NCBI RefSeq assembly: GCF_002263495.1
Contig: NZ_CP022753.1
Coordinates: 2,790,001-2,854,000 of the forward strand
Direction: 5' to 3'
DNA: 64,000 bases
DNA from: Nocardiopsis gilva YIM 90087
GTDB taxonomy: Bacteria > Actinomycetota > Actinomycetes > Streptosporangiales > Streptosporangiaceae
Shown: in pieces, positions 32,145 through 42,100 of the stretch
How the letters are laid out: each line of letters begins with the position of its first letter
How positions within the stretch are numbered: position 1 is the first letter of the stretch
Notes under the pieces: generated by a model
What the model was told of the DNA's origin: nothing
Databases searched by the model: none
Seen by the model: only the letters and a program-made list of their open reading frames with translations
Made by a program: the position numbers and the translations under genes

Positions 32145-33400
32145 GTTTGTTCGGCGGGTTGTTCGAGCGGCGCGGCTTGGAAGACCCGGCGGTGCCGCTG
32201 TCAAGCCCGTCCATCGTCAGCCTGCTCGGTGGGAAGCCGGGCACGGCCGGGATGAGCGTCACGGAGAAGACCGCGCTGAAGTTCTCGGCGGTTTTCCGCT
32301 GTGTCAAGCTCACCTCCGCAGTGCCTTCGGCGCTGCCGCTGCACGTCTACACCAAGCGGGACAAGACCAAAGCGGGTTCGACACTTCTGGATGAGCCGCA
32401 TCCAGAGCTGACGGCGCTGGAGCTGTGGCGGCTGACCTATGTGCACAAGGGCCTGTGGGGCAACTCCTACCTGCAGAAGATCCGCAACGGCGCCGGACAG
32501 ATCGTCGAGCTGTGGCCGATCTCGCCGGACCGGGTGCAGGTCGGGCGCATTCGCCCCACGCCCACCAGCCCACCGCAGAAGGTGTTCACCGTGGTGGACG
32601 ACTGGGGTGTCACCCAGGACCTGTCCTCGCGCGAGATCCTGCACATGCCTGCGATGGGCTACGACGGCATCACCGGAGTCTCGCCGATCAGGTGCGCAGC
32701 CGAGGGCATCGGAATGGGGCTGGCGGCGGAGAAATACGGCGCGAAGCTGTTCGGGTCCGGATCCCTGATGTCAGGCATTTTGCAGACCGAGCAGCGCCTG
32801 GACAAGCAGGCGGCCGATGCGCTGAAGGAGCGGTGGCAGTCCAAAGTGGGCGGAGTAGAGAACGCCCACGACATAGCGGTCTTGGACTCTGGAGCGTCAT
32901 TCGAGTCGGTGACGATGCCCAACAAGGACACACAGTTCATCGAAAGCAGGAAATTCCAGGTCGTCGAGGTCGCCCGCTACTACGGGGTACCGCTGGTGTT
33001 CCTGTTCGAGACAGAGAAGTCCACCTCGTGGGGCACCGGGCTGGAACAGCAGGCGCTGGGATGGGTGCAGTTCGACCTGCACCCGGATTGGCTGGCACCC
33101 ACCGAGGCCCGCATCACCAAGGAACTGCTCGCCCCCGCCGGGCTGTATGCCGAGTACAGCGTGGAGGGCCTGCTGCGCGGGGATTCCGCGGCGCGCGCCC
33201 AGTTCTACCGAGTGATGCGCGAGGTCGGCGCCTACTCCGCGAACGACATCCGCCAGCTGGAGAACCGTCCCCCGGTCGAGGGCGGCGACACCTACCTGCA
33301 GCCGGTCAACATGGCCCCTCTCGGCTCCGACCCGGACGACGATACTCCGCGACCTCCGGAGGATCCGGACGACGACGATGACGACGAGGAAGACGAATGA
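32141..33400 (+). CDS. Portal protein (HK97/SPP1-like)
   Basis: 419 residues of the Phage_portal family: the twelve-mer at the capsid vertex through which DNA passes. Recognisable stretches: TALKFSAVFRCVKLTSAVPS, YVHKGLWGNSYLQKIRN, ELWPISPDRVQV, then ILHMPAMGYDGITGVSPI, and FQVVEVARYYGVPLVFLFET near the C-terminal third. The end is extremely acidic (a run of Asp/Glu), as in many portals of this type. Coupled to the protease gene by ATGA. Confidence 0.95.
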   Translation: MSLFGGLFERRGLEDPAVPLSSPSIVSLLGGKPGTAGMSVTEKTALKFSAVFRCVKLTSAVPSALPLHVYTKRDKTKAGSTLLDEPHPELTALELWRLTYVHKGLWGNSYLQKIRNGAGQIVELWPISPDRVQVGRIRPTPTSPPQKVFTVVDDWGVTQDLSSREILHMPAMGYDGITGVSPIRCAAEGIGMGLAAEKYGAKLFGSGSLMSGILQTEQRLDKQAADALKERWQSKVGGVENAHDIAVLDSGASFESVTMPNKDTQFIESRKFQVVEVARYYGVPLVFLFETEKSTSWGTGLEQQALGWVQFDLHPDWLAPTEARITKELLAPAGLYAEYSVEGLLRGDSAARAQFYRVMREVGAYSANDIRQLENRPPVEGGDTYLQPVNMAPLGSDPDDDTPRPPEDPDDDDDDEEDE

Positions 33401-34182
33401 GCCTCACGACCCTGGAACGGCGCCGGCTTCCGCTGTCGGACGCGTCCGCTGAGATCCGCGTCGACGGCGGCGATGACGGCCATGGGGAACGGCGCTTCCA
33501 TGGCTATGCAACCAAGTTCAACGCCCGCACCGCGATCGGGAACCCGCTCACCTGGGGGTTTTACGAGGAATTCGCGGCCGGGGTGTACACGAAGACCTTG
33601 TCGGAGGGCGACCAGCGGTTCCTAATTGACCATGACTCCTACTACGTGGTGTCTCGGGTCAGCGCCGACACCTTGAACTTGGCCCAGGACCGGGTCGGCC
33701 TGGCGGTGGACTCCGCACTGGATATGCGGCTGTCCTACGTCAGCGATCTCGCGGTCAACCTGGAAAACCGCAACGTCACGGGCATGAGTGTGGGTTTCTA
33801 CCCGGTCAAGGTCGACTGGGTGGAGGAGGACATTGAGACCTCCGATGGCCAGAGCGCGACCGTGGAGGTGCGCATCATCCGGGAGGCGAAGCTGATCGAG
33901 GTCAGTGCGGTGACCTTCCCGGCGTATGAGGACACCGAGGCCGACGTCCGGTCGGTCTCTGCGGCGCTGCTGCGCCGAGGCGACCCCGGCGCGATCGAGC
34001 GTCGGGCCGCACACCGTCCCGAACTACGGGACCTATTGCAGGTCATCGAACCGCGCGAGCCGGGAGAGCCCACTCGCGCTGACGCATCCGAGGAGCCGGG
34101 AGAGTCCACTCCGAGGAGGCACGTCGACCGGATCGACCTGGCGATGCGGGGTCTAGCCGCCCGCTACCGGCTGCCCCGGTAA
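33397..34182 (+). CDS. HK97-family prohead maturation protease
   Basis: 261 residues of peptidase family U35. Catalytic candidates are the His in FLIDHDSYYV (about 79) and the Ser in TGMSVGFYPV (about 130), with a Glu in KLIEVSAVTFPAYEDT, the family-typical LxEvSxVxxPA motif. The C-terminal 60 residues are charged and disordered. It cleaves scaffold/delta domains during capsid maturation. Position between portal and capsid is canonical. Confidence 0.93.
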   Translation: MSLTTLERRRLPLSDASAEIRVDGGDDGHGERRFHGYATKFNARTAIGNPLTWGFYEEFAAGVYTKTLSEGDQRFLIDHDSYYVVSRVSADTLNLAQDRVGLAVDSALDMRLSYVSDLAVNLENRNVTGMSVGFYPVKVDWVEEDIETSDGQSATVEVRIIREAKLIEVSAVTFPAYEDTEADVRSVSAALLRRGDPGAIERRAAHRPELRDLLQVIEPREPGEPTRADASEEPGESTPRRHVDRIDLAMRGLAARYRLPR

Positions 34183-34243
34183 CCCATCTATCGATCACGA
34201 CCCCGCCCATGGCGGGGTTGTCGGCATGCCCTGAGGAGGGCGC

Positions 34244-35503
34244 GTGAGCACGACCGAGAAGACGCTCATCGAGCGCCAGAACACGACCTGGCACCGCATG
34301 CAGGAGATCATGCGCGGCGCTGAGGAGGAAGCGCGGGACCTCACCGCTGAGGAGCGCGATACCTGGGATAAGGCCGAGGCCGAACTGACCCAGGTGTCGG
34401 AGGACCTGGACCGGGTGCAGCGCATGGCGCGACTGTCCCAGGTCGACCGGTCCCAGCACGTGGACGCCGGTGCGCCGGGAGGGGAGCCCGAGGGCGACTT
34501 GCGCGGGCAGGGCGAGACCCCCGAGCAGCGCTACGTCGAGGCGTTCTCCACCTACCTGCGGCGCGGCATGGGGCGACTCTCCATTGAACAGCGCAGCCTG
34601 CTGGAGGAACACCACGAAGAGCTGCGTGCCCAGGGCACCGAGGTCGGCACCGAAGGCGGATTCCTCGTCCCGGACGGTTTCCGCAACACCATCACCGAGA
34701 CGATGAAGGCGTTCGGTGGTCTGCGTGAACTCGCCGAGATCATCACAACCGACACCGGCAACGACTTGCCGTGGCCCACCAACGACGACACCGCCAACGA
34801 GGGGTCCTACCTCGGGGAGAACGAGGAGGTGCCCGACACCGAGGTCACGTTTGGGCGGCGCAAGATGTTCGCCCACATCATCACCTCAGGCAAGGTGCTG
34901 GTGCCGCTGGCTCTGATGCAGGACAGCGCGTTCGACGTGCAGGCGTTCCTGGGCCGCAAGCTCGGCATGCGCATCGCCCGCCGCGGTGCACGAGCGTGGG
35001 CGACCGGCACCGGCGTGGACCAGCCCGAGGGCATCACCACCAATGCCACCGTCGGCAAGACCGGCGCCACGGGCCAGACCACGTCGATCATCTACGACGA
35101 CATGATCGACCTGGAGCACTCGGTGGACCCGGCCTACCGCAACGCCGGCAACGCCGGCTACGTATTCCACGACGAAACCCTGAAGGTCCTGCGCAAGCTC
35201 AAGGACGCCGACGGTCGGCCGCTGTGGCAGCCAGTGCCCGCCCCGGGTTTCCCGCCGACCATTAACAGCTGGGCCTACACCATCGACAACAGCTTCCCGA
35301 CGCCGGGCGCGTCGAACAAGACGATGCTGTTCGGGGACGTGCGCGCGGGCTACATCATCCGCGAGGTCCGCGGCATGCAGATGGTGCGCCTGGACGAGAG
35401 GTACGCCGAGAAGCTCCAGGTCGCCTTCTTCGCCTACGCCCGCCACGACGGCAAGATCAACGACCCGGCGGCGATCCGTCTCTACCAGCACGCCGCGTCC
35501 TGA
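34244..35503 (+). CDS. Major capsid protein (HK97 fold)
   Basis: 419 residues. The N-terminal delta/scaffold region (1-110) is coiled coil (MRGAEEEARDLTAEERDTWD, EAELTQVSEDLDRVQRMARL). Family motifs follow: TEGGFLVPDGFRNTITETMK, then WPTNDDTANEGSYLGENEEV, KVLVPLALMQDSAFDVQAFL, and GTGVDQPEGI. The protease upstream would remove the delta domain near residue 110. GTG at 34244 after GGAGGGCGC. HK97-fold capsid of a tailed phage. Confidence 0.95.
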   Translation: MSTTEKTLIERQNTTWHRMQEIMRGAEEEARDLTAEERDTWDKAEAELTQVSEDLDRVQRMARLSQVDRSQHVDAGAPGGEPEGDLRGQGETPEQRYVEAFSTYLRRGMGRLSIEQRSLLEEHHEELRAQGTEVGTEGGFLVPDGFRNTITETMKAFGGLRELAEIITTDTGNDLPWPTNDDTANEGSYLGENEEVPDTEVTFGRRKMFAHIITSGKVLVPLALMQDSAFDVQAFLGRKLGMRIARRGARAWATGTGVDQPEGITTNATVGKTGATGQTTSIIYDDMIDLEHSVDPAYRNAGNAGYVFHDETLKVLRKLKDADGRPLWQPVPAPGFPPTINSWAYTIDNSFPTPGASNKTMLFGDVRAGYIIREVRGMQMVRLDERYAEKLQVAFFAYARHDGKINDPAAIRLYQHAAS

Positions 35504-35533
35504 CCCCACCTTTGACCTGAGAGGAGCAGCGTC

Positions 35534-35932
35534 ATGCGTGACCTGCACAGCCTGATCACGCCGGTGGAGTCGATCGCGCCGGCCGCCCACACCGCCTCGG
35601 CCAACGGGACCTCGGTGGACCGCGGGCAGAACAGCAACGCCTACGAGTCGGTGGCGGTGGTGGCCTACGCCGGGACCATCACCGATGGGGACCACGCCAT
35701 CACCGTGGAGCACTCCGACGACGACTCCACCTGGACCGAGGTGGCCGCCGCCGACCTGCAGGGCACCCTGCCGACGTTCTCCACGTCGGAGGCGGGAGAG
35801 CACACTATCGGGTACTTCGGCCGCAAGCGCTACGTGCGCGCGGTCACCACCGTGACCGGGGCGACGTCCGGAGGCGTGTACGGCGTCCTGGTGGTGCTGG
35901 GGCATGCCCGCGAGATCGCCCAGGGGTCCTGA
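35534..35932 (+). CDS. Putative capsid decoration/head protein
   Basis: 132 residues. Beta-rich with SVAVVAYAGTITDGDHAITV and YFGRKRYVRAVTTVTGATSG, resembling the short beta-barrel proteins that follow the capsid gene in HK97-like phages. ATG at 35534 after GAGGAGCAGCGTC. Role inferred from position and fold type. Confidence 0.6.
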   Translation: MRDLHSLITPVESIAPAAHTASANGTSVDRGQNSNAYESVAVVAYAGTITDGDHAITVEHSDDDSTWTEVAAADLQGTLPTFSTSEAGEHTIGYFGRKRYVRAVTTVTGATSGGVYGVLVVLGHAREIAQGS

Positions 35933-36174
35933 TGGTGGCCGTGAGGGTGCTCGTGCCTATCGCGGGCCCTGATTTCTCGTGGGTGCCGGGGGATGTGGTG
36001 GACATGTCGGGTGAGCAGGCCGAGCGGTGGGCGGACGGGGTGCGCGCTGAGCTGGTGCGCACCGCGGAGCCGCAGACGCCGGAGCAGTCGGCTCCGAATC
36101 CGGAGACCGCCGTGTCGGCTCCGCGCCGACCTGGCAAGGCCACGGCGCGCAAGCGCCCGCCGAAGGGCGAATGA
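35932..36174 (+). CDS. Small head-region protein
   Basis: 80 residues. The folded first half (VRVLVPIAGPDFSWVPGDVV, QAERWADGVRAEL) resembles the short N-terminal domain of phage head proteins found between capsid and connector genes. The second half is Pro/Lys/Arg-rich and disordered. ATG at 35932 in a one-base overlap with the upstream stop. Confidence 0.6.
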   Translation: MVAVRVLVPIAGPDFSWVPGDVVDMSGEQAERWADGVRAELVRTAEPQTPEQSAPNPETAVSAPRRPGKATARKRPPKGE

Positions 36175-36177
36175 CCG

Positions 36178-36729
36178 GTGCCCGCGCTGACGCTGGCCGC
36201 CGCCAAGAAGCAGCTCAACATCACGTCGACGACCCACGACACCGAGCTGCAGGACTACGTTGACGGCGTCAACGAGGTCGTCGAGTTCTACGTCGGCCCG
36301 GTGGACGACCGGACGGTGGTGGAGCGGTGGACCGGGGCGCGGCGGGCGATCGCGGTCCGGCACCGCCCAGTGGTGTCCCTGACCTCAGTCACCTACCTGG
36401 TCGACGGCTCGGAGGTGGCGGCGGTGGCCGACGTGGACGTGGACATTGAACTGGGTGTGCTGCGGCTCAAAACGGCGGAGTGGTGGCCGGAGGGCCGGTA
36501 CCTGGTGGAGTACGTGGCAGGGCGGGGCGGTTCGGCTCCCGCAGCGGCGGACATCGCAGGGCGGATCATCATCCAGCACCTGTGGGAGACGCAGCGCGGC
36601 GGCGATAGTCGTCGCCCTGACCTCGCGGGAGGTTTGGAGACGGTGACGACGGGCGGGTTTACGTTCTCGGTGCCGCGGCGGGCGATCCAGCTGTTGGAGG
36701 CGCATTCGACCGGACCGGCGTTCGCCTGA
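36178..36729 (+). CDS. Head-tail connector (gp6-like)
   Basis: 183 residues. LTLAAAKKQLNITSTTHDTE, then ELQDYVDGVNEVVEFYVGPV, matches the helical DNA-packaging/connector family (HK97 gp6, SPP1 gp15). An alpha/beta insertion follows, and the C-terminal helix is AGRIIIQHLWETQRGG. It forms the ring below the portal. GTG at 36178; the previous gene ends four bases before. Confidence 0.8.
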   Translation: MPALTLAAAKKQLNITSTTHDTELQDYVDGVNEVVEFYVGPVDDRTVVERWTGARRAIAVRHRPVVSLTSVTYLVDGSEVAAVADVDVDIELGVLRLKTAEWWPEGRYLVEYVAGRGGSAPAAADIAGRIIIQHLWETQRGGDSRRPDLAGGLETVTTGGFTFSVPRRAIQLLEAHSTGPAFA

Positions 36730-37196
36730 TGGGTATCGCCACGTCCGCGACGAGCTACCCGGCGGTGACCGACGCGCTCATCGCGGGATTCGGCGCGGCG
36801 CCGGACCTGTCGGGTGTGCAGATCATCGACGGCCCGCCGACCCGCAACGTCACGTTGGAGCCGGATGTGATCGTCGTGGGTTTTTCGACGGAGCGTCCGG
36901 CGATGGAGGTCACCCAGTCCGAGCAGAACCTGGCCGCCACGCGTGACCGGGAGGACTACGACCTGGTGTGTCTGGCCTCGTCCTGGCGGGGCGAGTCAGG
37001 CGTGAAGGCGGTGCGCGATCGGTGCGCCGCCCTGGTCGATGCCATGAACCAGGTGCTGATCGCGGATCGGCGGCTGGGCGGGGCGTGCTTGCACGCGCGC
37101 CTGTCGGTGCACAGTGTCGCCCCCATACAGACCGACACCGGCCCGTGCTGCACTGCCGAGGTGCTGATCTCCATCAACGCTCTGACCAAGAGGTAA
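36729..37196 (+). CDS. Head-tail joining protein, probable tail terminator
   Basis: 155 residues with the alpha/beta look of tail-terminator proteins (HK97 gp11/lambda gpU class). YPAVTDALIAGFGAAPDLSG starts the protein, a long VKAVRDRCAALVDAMNQVL helix lies in the middle, and CTAEVLISINAL is the final strand. ATG overlaps the connector stop by one base. It precedes the HK97gp10-like gene. Exact role in the neck is inferred. Confidence 0.65.
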   Translation: MGIATSATSYPAVTDALIAGFGAAPDLSGVQIIDGPPTRNVTLEPDVIVVGFSTERPAMEVTQSEQNLAATRDREDYDLVCLASSWRGESGVKAVRDRCAALVDAMNQVLIADRRLGGACLHARLSVHSVAPIQTDTGPCCTAEVLISINALTKR

Positions 37197-37198
37197 CC

Positions 37199-37657
37199 GT
37201 GGCTGGCGACGAGATCAACTTGGGTGAGGCGTTGGCGGGTAACGCGGTCCGGCGGCTCATCAGGGACGTGGGTCGGCTCCCGGACGATCTGCGCAAACGG
37301 TTGCGTCCGGCGATGCGGGAGGCGGCGCAGCCGGTGCTGGCGGATGCGCGGCGGCGGGCGTCGTGGTCGACGCGCATCCCCGCGGCGCTCCGGCTGGCCA
37401 CGTCGTTTACGAGGCGTCAGGCCGGGGTTTCGATCGTGGCGTCGCAGAAGCGGGCCCCGCACGCGCGGCCCTACGAAGGCATCACCGGCCGCGACAACTT
37501 CCGCCACCCGGTATTCGGCAACCGCGAGGAATGGGTGGAACAGAAGACGCGCCCGTTCATCGGCCCGGCGGTGGACTTGCACGGGCGCCGGGTGGTGGCC
37601 GCCGTCAACAAGACCGTCGACGAGGCCGCCCGCGAGGCCGGTTTCAAACGGACATAG
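37199..37657 (+). CDS. HK97 gp10-like neck protein
   Basis: 152 residues. The helical NAVRRLIRDVGRLPDDLRKR, REAAQPVLADARRRASW and the C-terminal AAVNKTVDEAAREAGFKRT correspond to the HK97gp10 family, which links connector and tail. GTG at 37199 follows GAGGTAACC. Very basic, consistent with contact to DNA in the neck channel. Confidence 0.75.
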   Translation: MAGDEINLGEALAGNAVRRLIRDVGRLPDDLRKRLRPAMREAAQPVLADARRRASWSTRIPAALRLATSFTRRQAGVSIVASQKRAPHARPYEGITGRDNFRHPVFGNREEWVEQKTRPFIGPAVDLHGRRVVAAVNKTVDEAAREAGFKRT

Positions 37658-37665
37658 GAGGAGCG

Positions 37666-37860
37666 ATGGCGCAGCAGAAAGTGCGGCTGGTGCACGACGG
37701 GGTCAGCGGCCACTACGACGCCCCCGTGAGTGCGGTCGCGTTCTGGGAGTCGCGCGGGTGGCGGCGAGCCGACGCACCGCGCACGGGTGAGCAGGCGCAG
37801 GTGCGCACGAGGTCGAAGGACGCCGGGAAGTCGGCGCAGAGCGAGAAGGACGGTAGCTGA
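37666..37860 (+). CDS. Small neck/tail-region protein
   Basis: 64 residues. VRLVHDGVSGHYDAPVSAVA then FWESRGWRRADAP, followed by a charged tail. Similar short proteins precede the major tail protein in siphoviruses. ATG after GGAGGAGCG, overlapping the tail-protein ATG by one base (TGATG). Confidence 0.55.
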   Translation: MAQQKVRLVHDGVSGHYDAPVSAVAFWESRGWRRADAPRTGEQAQVRTRSKDAGKSAQSEKDGS

Positions 37861-38348
37861 TGGCCGCCACACCAATCAATGTGAGCGACAAATTCATCCA
37901 CCCCGGGATCACCGTCGTTCTGTTCGTGCCGACGATCGCGGATCCTGCGGCCCCGACGCGCGTGGAGCTGGACGCGGGCACCGACCTCACCGAGGAGGTC
38001 ATCGCCGCTGGAGGGTGGCAGTTGAACTCCAACCGCGTCAGCTACAACCCGTTGGGCAGCAAGTTCACGCCGAACATCGCTGGTCGGCAGAGCGTTGATG
38101 ACTCCTCGCTGACGCTGCCGCAGGACCTGGCGGGCGACGACGTCCGCAGCGTGCTCCCGCAGGGGACCACGGGCTACATCGTGATCATGCATGGCGGTGA
38201 CGTGGCTGCCTCTCCCATGGATGTGTGGCCGGTGGAGGTGTCCTCGCTGGGCAAGCCCGTCCTGCCCGAGGGCAGCGAGATCGCCAGCATTGCGGTCCAG
38301 TTCGCTATCCCCAGCGAGCCCGCTGAGTCGGTGGCGATCCCGGCGTGA
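37860..38348 (+). CDS. Major tail protein
   Basis: 162 residues. Beta-sandwich composition: GITVVLFVPTIADPAAPTRV, GWQLNSNRVSYNPLGSKFTP, the loop QSVDDSSLTLPQDLAGDDV and a final IASIAVQFAIPSEP. This matches tail-tube proteins of the TP901-1/lambda gpV class in length and position (before the tail chaperone). Hexamers stack to form the tail tube. Confidence 0.8.
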   Translation: MAATPINVSDKFIHPGITVVLFVPTIADPAAPTRVELDAGTDLTEEVIAAGGWQLNSNRVSYNPLGSKFTPNIAGRQSVDDSSLTLPQDLAGDDVRSVLPQGTTGYIVIMHGGDVAASPMDVWPVEVSSLGKPVLPEGSEIASIAVQFAIPSEPAESVAIPA

Positions 38349-38851
38349 GTGATCTGCGGGAGCGGCTGCTCGCTCGGGAGCGGCCGAGCGTCACCTACCC
38401 GCTTCGGGTGGCCTCCGTCTCAGAGACGTCCGAGGCGGAGGCGGAGCTGGCGGCTGCCAAACGGTCGCTGCGGATTTGGGAAGCGCAGGACACTCCGGAC
38501 CGCGCCAAGCTCGCCAAGGCCAAGAAGACGGTTGAGCGTGCGCAGGCGGCGCGGGACGCCTGCTACGCCGAGATCGTCCTGCGCGCCCTGCCCGTCCGCG
38601 ATTTTGAGAAGCTGCAGGACGCCTACCCCGAGCCCGAGGACGGCGAGGACACAGCTGCCCGCCGCGAGGCCGATGAGGCGTACCTGCGGGCAGTGTTCCA
38701 CGCGTCGGTCGACTCCGACCTGACTGAGGTGGAGTGGGACCAGGTCATCGCCGAAAACCTCAGCACGGGCGAGCGCAACGAGCTGTTTCAGCTGGCGCTC
38801 GGGATCAACGGCCGCACCCGCGCGCCAGGCGGCGGAGTCCCAAAAGGCTAG
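38345..38851 (+). CDS. Tail assembly chaperone, short form (gpG)
   Basis: 168 residues. Charged and helical: the [20 protein letters not shown] coiled region, then [20 protein letters not shown], and [20 protein letters not shown] near the end, typical of gpG-like chaperones that coat the tape measure. It ends with Val-Pro-Lys-Gly just after the slippery heptamer CCCAAAA, where a fraction of ribosomes shift to give the longer form. GTG in a GTGA overlap with the tail-protein gene. Confidence 0.85.
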   Translation: MSDLRERLLARERPSVTYPLRVASVSETSEAEAELAAAKRSLRIWEAQDTPDRAKLAKAKKTVERAQAARDACYAEIVLRALPVRDFEKLQDAYPEPEDGEDTAARREADEAYLRAVFHASVDSDLTEVEWDQVIAENLSTGERNELFQLALGINGRTRAPGGGVPKG

Positions 38852-39183
38852 ACCGCGACCCCCAGTTCCGGCTGGAGATGGAGGTCGCCGAGCACTACCG
38901 CATCCCCCACTCCCAACTGCTCAGCTGGCCTAAATCCGACCGCGACAAAGCCATCTGGCTGCACGTCCGCAAACGCGCGACGTGCCAGGGGTGCGGGACC
39001 CGGACCGAGGAATGGGACCCGGCCCAGGGCGGGCGCCGCGGCGCTTACCTCGCGACGGAGTCCACGTGTCCGGGCTGCCAGCAGCTCGCGGCCCGCCAGG
39101 ACTGGCTGTCAAAGCAGCACGGTCAGCACCTCCCCGCCGGCCTGAAAGTCCACCTGAAACCCAACCCGCAGCCGAGGGGGTGA
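38345..39183 (+). CDS. Tail assembly chaperone, long form (gpGT) by -1 frameshift
   Basis: The downstream frame has no start but continues the protein after a -1 slip at 38839-38845: ...Pro-Lys-Arg-Leu-Asp, then [20 protein letters not shown] and a C-terminal zinc-ribbon-like part ([27 protein letters not shown]). The total is about 279 residues. The layout (gpG, slippery site, T extension, then tape measure) is the standard siphovirus arrangement. The Cys4 element in the T part is an extra compared with lambda. Confidence 0.85.
38839..38845 (+). other. Programmed -1 frameshift site CCCAAAA
   Basis: Read as C CCA AAA in the chaperone frame; this fits X XXY YYZ and lets both tRNAs re-pair after slipping to CCC AAA. 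The zero-frame stop TAG follows at 38849, and the -1 frame then stays open to 39183. Confidence 0.9.
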
Positions 39184-42100
39184 GTGGTGGCCCAGAAGGA
39201 CCTGCGCGTCAACCTCAGCGCGGAAACCCGGTCGCTGGAACGGGGCATGCAGCGCGGCGAGCGCGCCATGGAGCGCTACCGGCGCTCGGTGGAGGACGCC
39301 AACTCGGCGATGATGCGCCTGGAGCAGGAGCTGCAGCGCGACATCGACAAGACGCTGGCCGAGGTGGAGGCGCGCTCCGCCCGCGCGGCCGAATCGGCGC
39401 AGCGCCTAGGTACCGGAATGATGGTCGCTGGTGGGGCGATCGCCGCCGGGCTGGGGCTGGCCGCGCGGGCAGCGGTGCAGTGGGAGTCCGACTGGGCCGG
39501 GGTCACCAAGACCGTCGAAGGCAGCGACGCTCAGATGCAGGCGCTGGAGGACTCGCTGCGCGGACTGGCCCTGCAGATCCCCGCCACCCACACCGAACTC
39601 GCCCAGATCGCCGAATCCGCCGGACAGCTCGGCGTGCAAACCGAGAACGTCATCGGGTTCACCCGCACCATCGCCGCCATGGGCGTCACCACCAACATGA
39701 CCGTGGAGGACGCCGCCAAACAGATGGCGCGATTCTCCAACATCATGGGCACCCCACAGCAGGACATTGACCGACTGGGTGCGTCGATCGTCGAGCTGGG
39801 CAACAACTCGGCGACGACCGAGGCGGAGATCCTGGAGATGGCGATGCGTATCGCCGGCGCCGGGAACACCGTCGGCATGACCGAGGGCGACGTCCTCGGG
39901 TTCGCCGCCGCCCTCAGCTCTGTGGGCGTCGAGGCGGAGGCGGGCGGGTCAGCGGTCAGCCGGGTGATGCTGAACATCGACACCGCGGTCGCCGAATCCG
40001 GCGAAAACCTCACGAGGTTCGCGCAGGTTGCTGGGACCAGCGCTGATGAGTTCACGGAGACGTGGAGGGACGACCCGTCGCAGGCGATCGCTCAGTTCGT
40101 GAGTGGCCTGGACGAAATGAACACCTCGGGCGAGAACGTCGCCGCCACCCTCGCCGAGCTGGGCCTAGGTGAGATCGTCGTCCGCGACGCCCTGCTGCGT
40201 ATGGCCGGGGCCTCCGACGTCGTCGCCCAGTCACTCGAACTCGGCAACCAGGGCTGGGAGGAGAACACGGCGCTGTTGGAGGAGGCGGCCCAGCGCTATG
40301 AGACGACCGAGTCGAAGGTGCAGATCGCCCAGAACTCGATCAACGAGATGGGGATCGCCCTCGGGGAGGGGCTGCTGCCGATTCTGGGTGACGCCGCTCA
40401 GCGTGTCACCGACTATGGGACGGCGTTCTCCTCCCTGTCGGAGACCCAGCAGGGGTGGGTGACCACCGTGGGCGGCACGGTCTCCGCGCTGGGGTTGGTA
40501 ACCGGCGCGCTGGTGGCCGGAGGGCCGAAGCTGCTGGAGTGGCGCGAGAACATGCAGGAGTTGGCCACCTCCGGCGGCACCCGCATGCAGCGCGGGCTCG
40601 GCGCTACCGCAACATTCCTCACCGGCCCCTACGGTGCGGCTATCGGCGGCGTCATGGCACTAGGTGGGCTGTGGCTGGACCAAAAGGCCCGCCAGATCGC
40701 CGCCGAGCAGGAGTGGGCGGACGCGCTCGCTGAGACCGGCGGCGTGATCGACGCCAGCATCGCCCAACTCGGAGCGCGCAAGCTGGAAGAAACCGGGCTG
40801 CTGGAGCTGTCCAAAGAACTCGGGGTCCAGGAGGGGGTGCTCACCCAGGCGCTCATCCAGGAGGGCGAGGCCCGCAAGGCGCTGGCGACCGCCGACCAGA
40901 TGGCGCAGCTCGCCAAACAGGGGCTACTGGAGGAGTACAGCGACGAGCGCCAGTCCATCAAAGACCTCAACGCTGCGCTCGAAGTGTTGTTCGGGACCGG
41001 TACGACGTGGCGCGATCTGACCGACGAGCAGTGGCAGCAGATCCAGAACCTTAACGGTGGGTTAGCCGAGCAGATCGAGACGATGGACTCCGCCACCGAG
41101 GCACAGGCGGCCCTCGCCCTAGAGACCGAGGCGACCACCGGTCAATACATGACGGCCGAGGAGGCTGCCGACAACTACCGCGACTCCGTCGAACAGCTCA
41201 CCAGCTCTGCTCTGGATGCGGTCGACGCGGAGATCCGCTGGCAGGAGGCCGTGGATGCGGCAAGCGACTCGATCGCGGCGAATGGGGCGACGCTTGATCT
41301 GAATACCGAGGCGGGCCGGTCTAACCAACGCGCGCTCAACGAGATGGTGAAGTCCGGTAACAAGCACATCGCGATGATGATCGAGTCGGGGGCTTCATCC
41401 AAGGAACTCCGCAAGGCGCAGGAAAAAATGCGCGAGCAGATCCGCACCGCCGGTAGTGACATGGGGGCGTCGGCAGAGGAGGCCGAGGGGTATGCGGACA
41501 TGCTCCGCGACATCCCCGACAACATCAACACGGACATCGAAGTCGACGCCAAGGGAAAATGGAAAGTCGTCGGAGGTTTCACGATCTCGCCGTCTGGCGA
41601 GACGGCCGCTGGCAGCGGCGGGTCGCAGATCTCTCTGCGGGCGCATGGCGGGCCGGTTTTCGGGCCAGGCACGGAGACCTCAGATTCGATCCCGGCACTG
41701 CTCAGTAACAATGAGCACGTCATCCCCGCCAACGAGGTGCGGGCAGCAGGTGGCCAGCAGGCGATCCATGCGATCCGGGACCTGATCCGCGCCGGAGACC
41801 TGCGATTCGCAGGCGGCGGCGCTGTCGGTGACGCAGCAGTACAGCGCTACGCCCGCGGCGGATCGGTGCTCCCCAAGAGCGCGCGGATCGTCAATGACCA
41901 CCGGGAGGACACCCGGATCCGCCTGTTCCGGCTCATCGAGGCGACAGTTGACGGCATGGCCTCCGAGATCGGCAAGCAGCTCAAGAAGCACCTCGAGTCC
42001 GGCGGGTCGGTCGTGCGTCAGGCCACCAAGTGGGCGGGCACCCCCTACAGCTGGGGTGGCGGCGGGATCGGCGGCCCATCCGAGGGGTTCGGGCGGGGAG

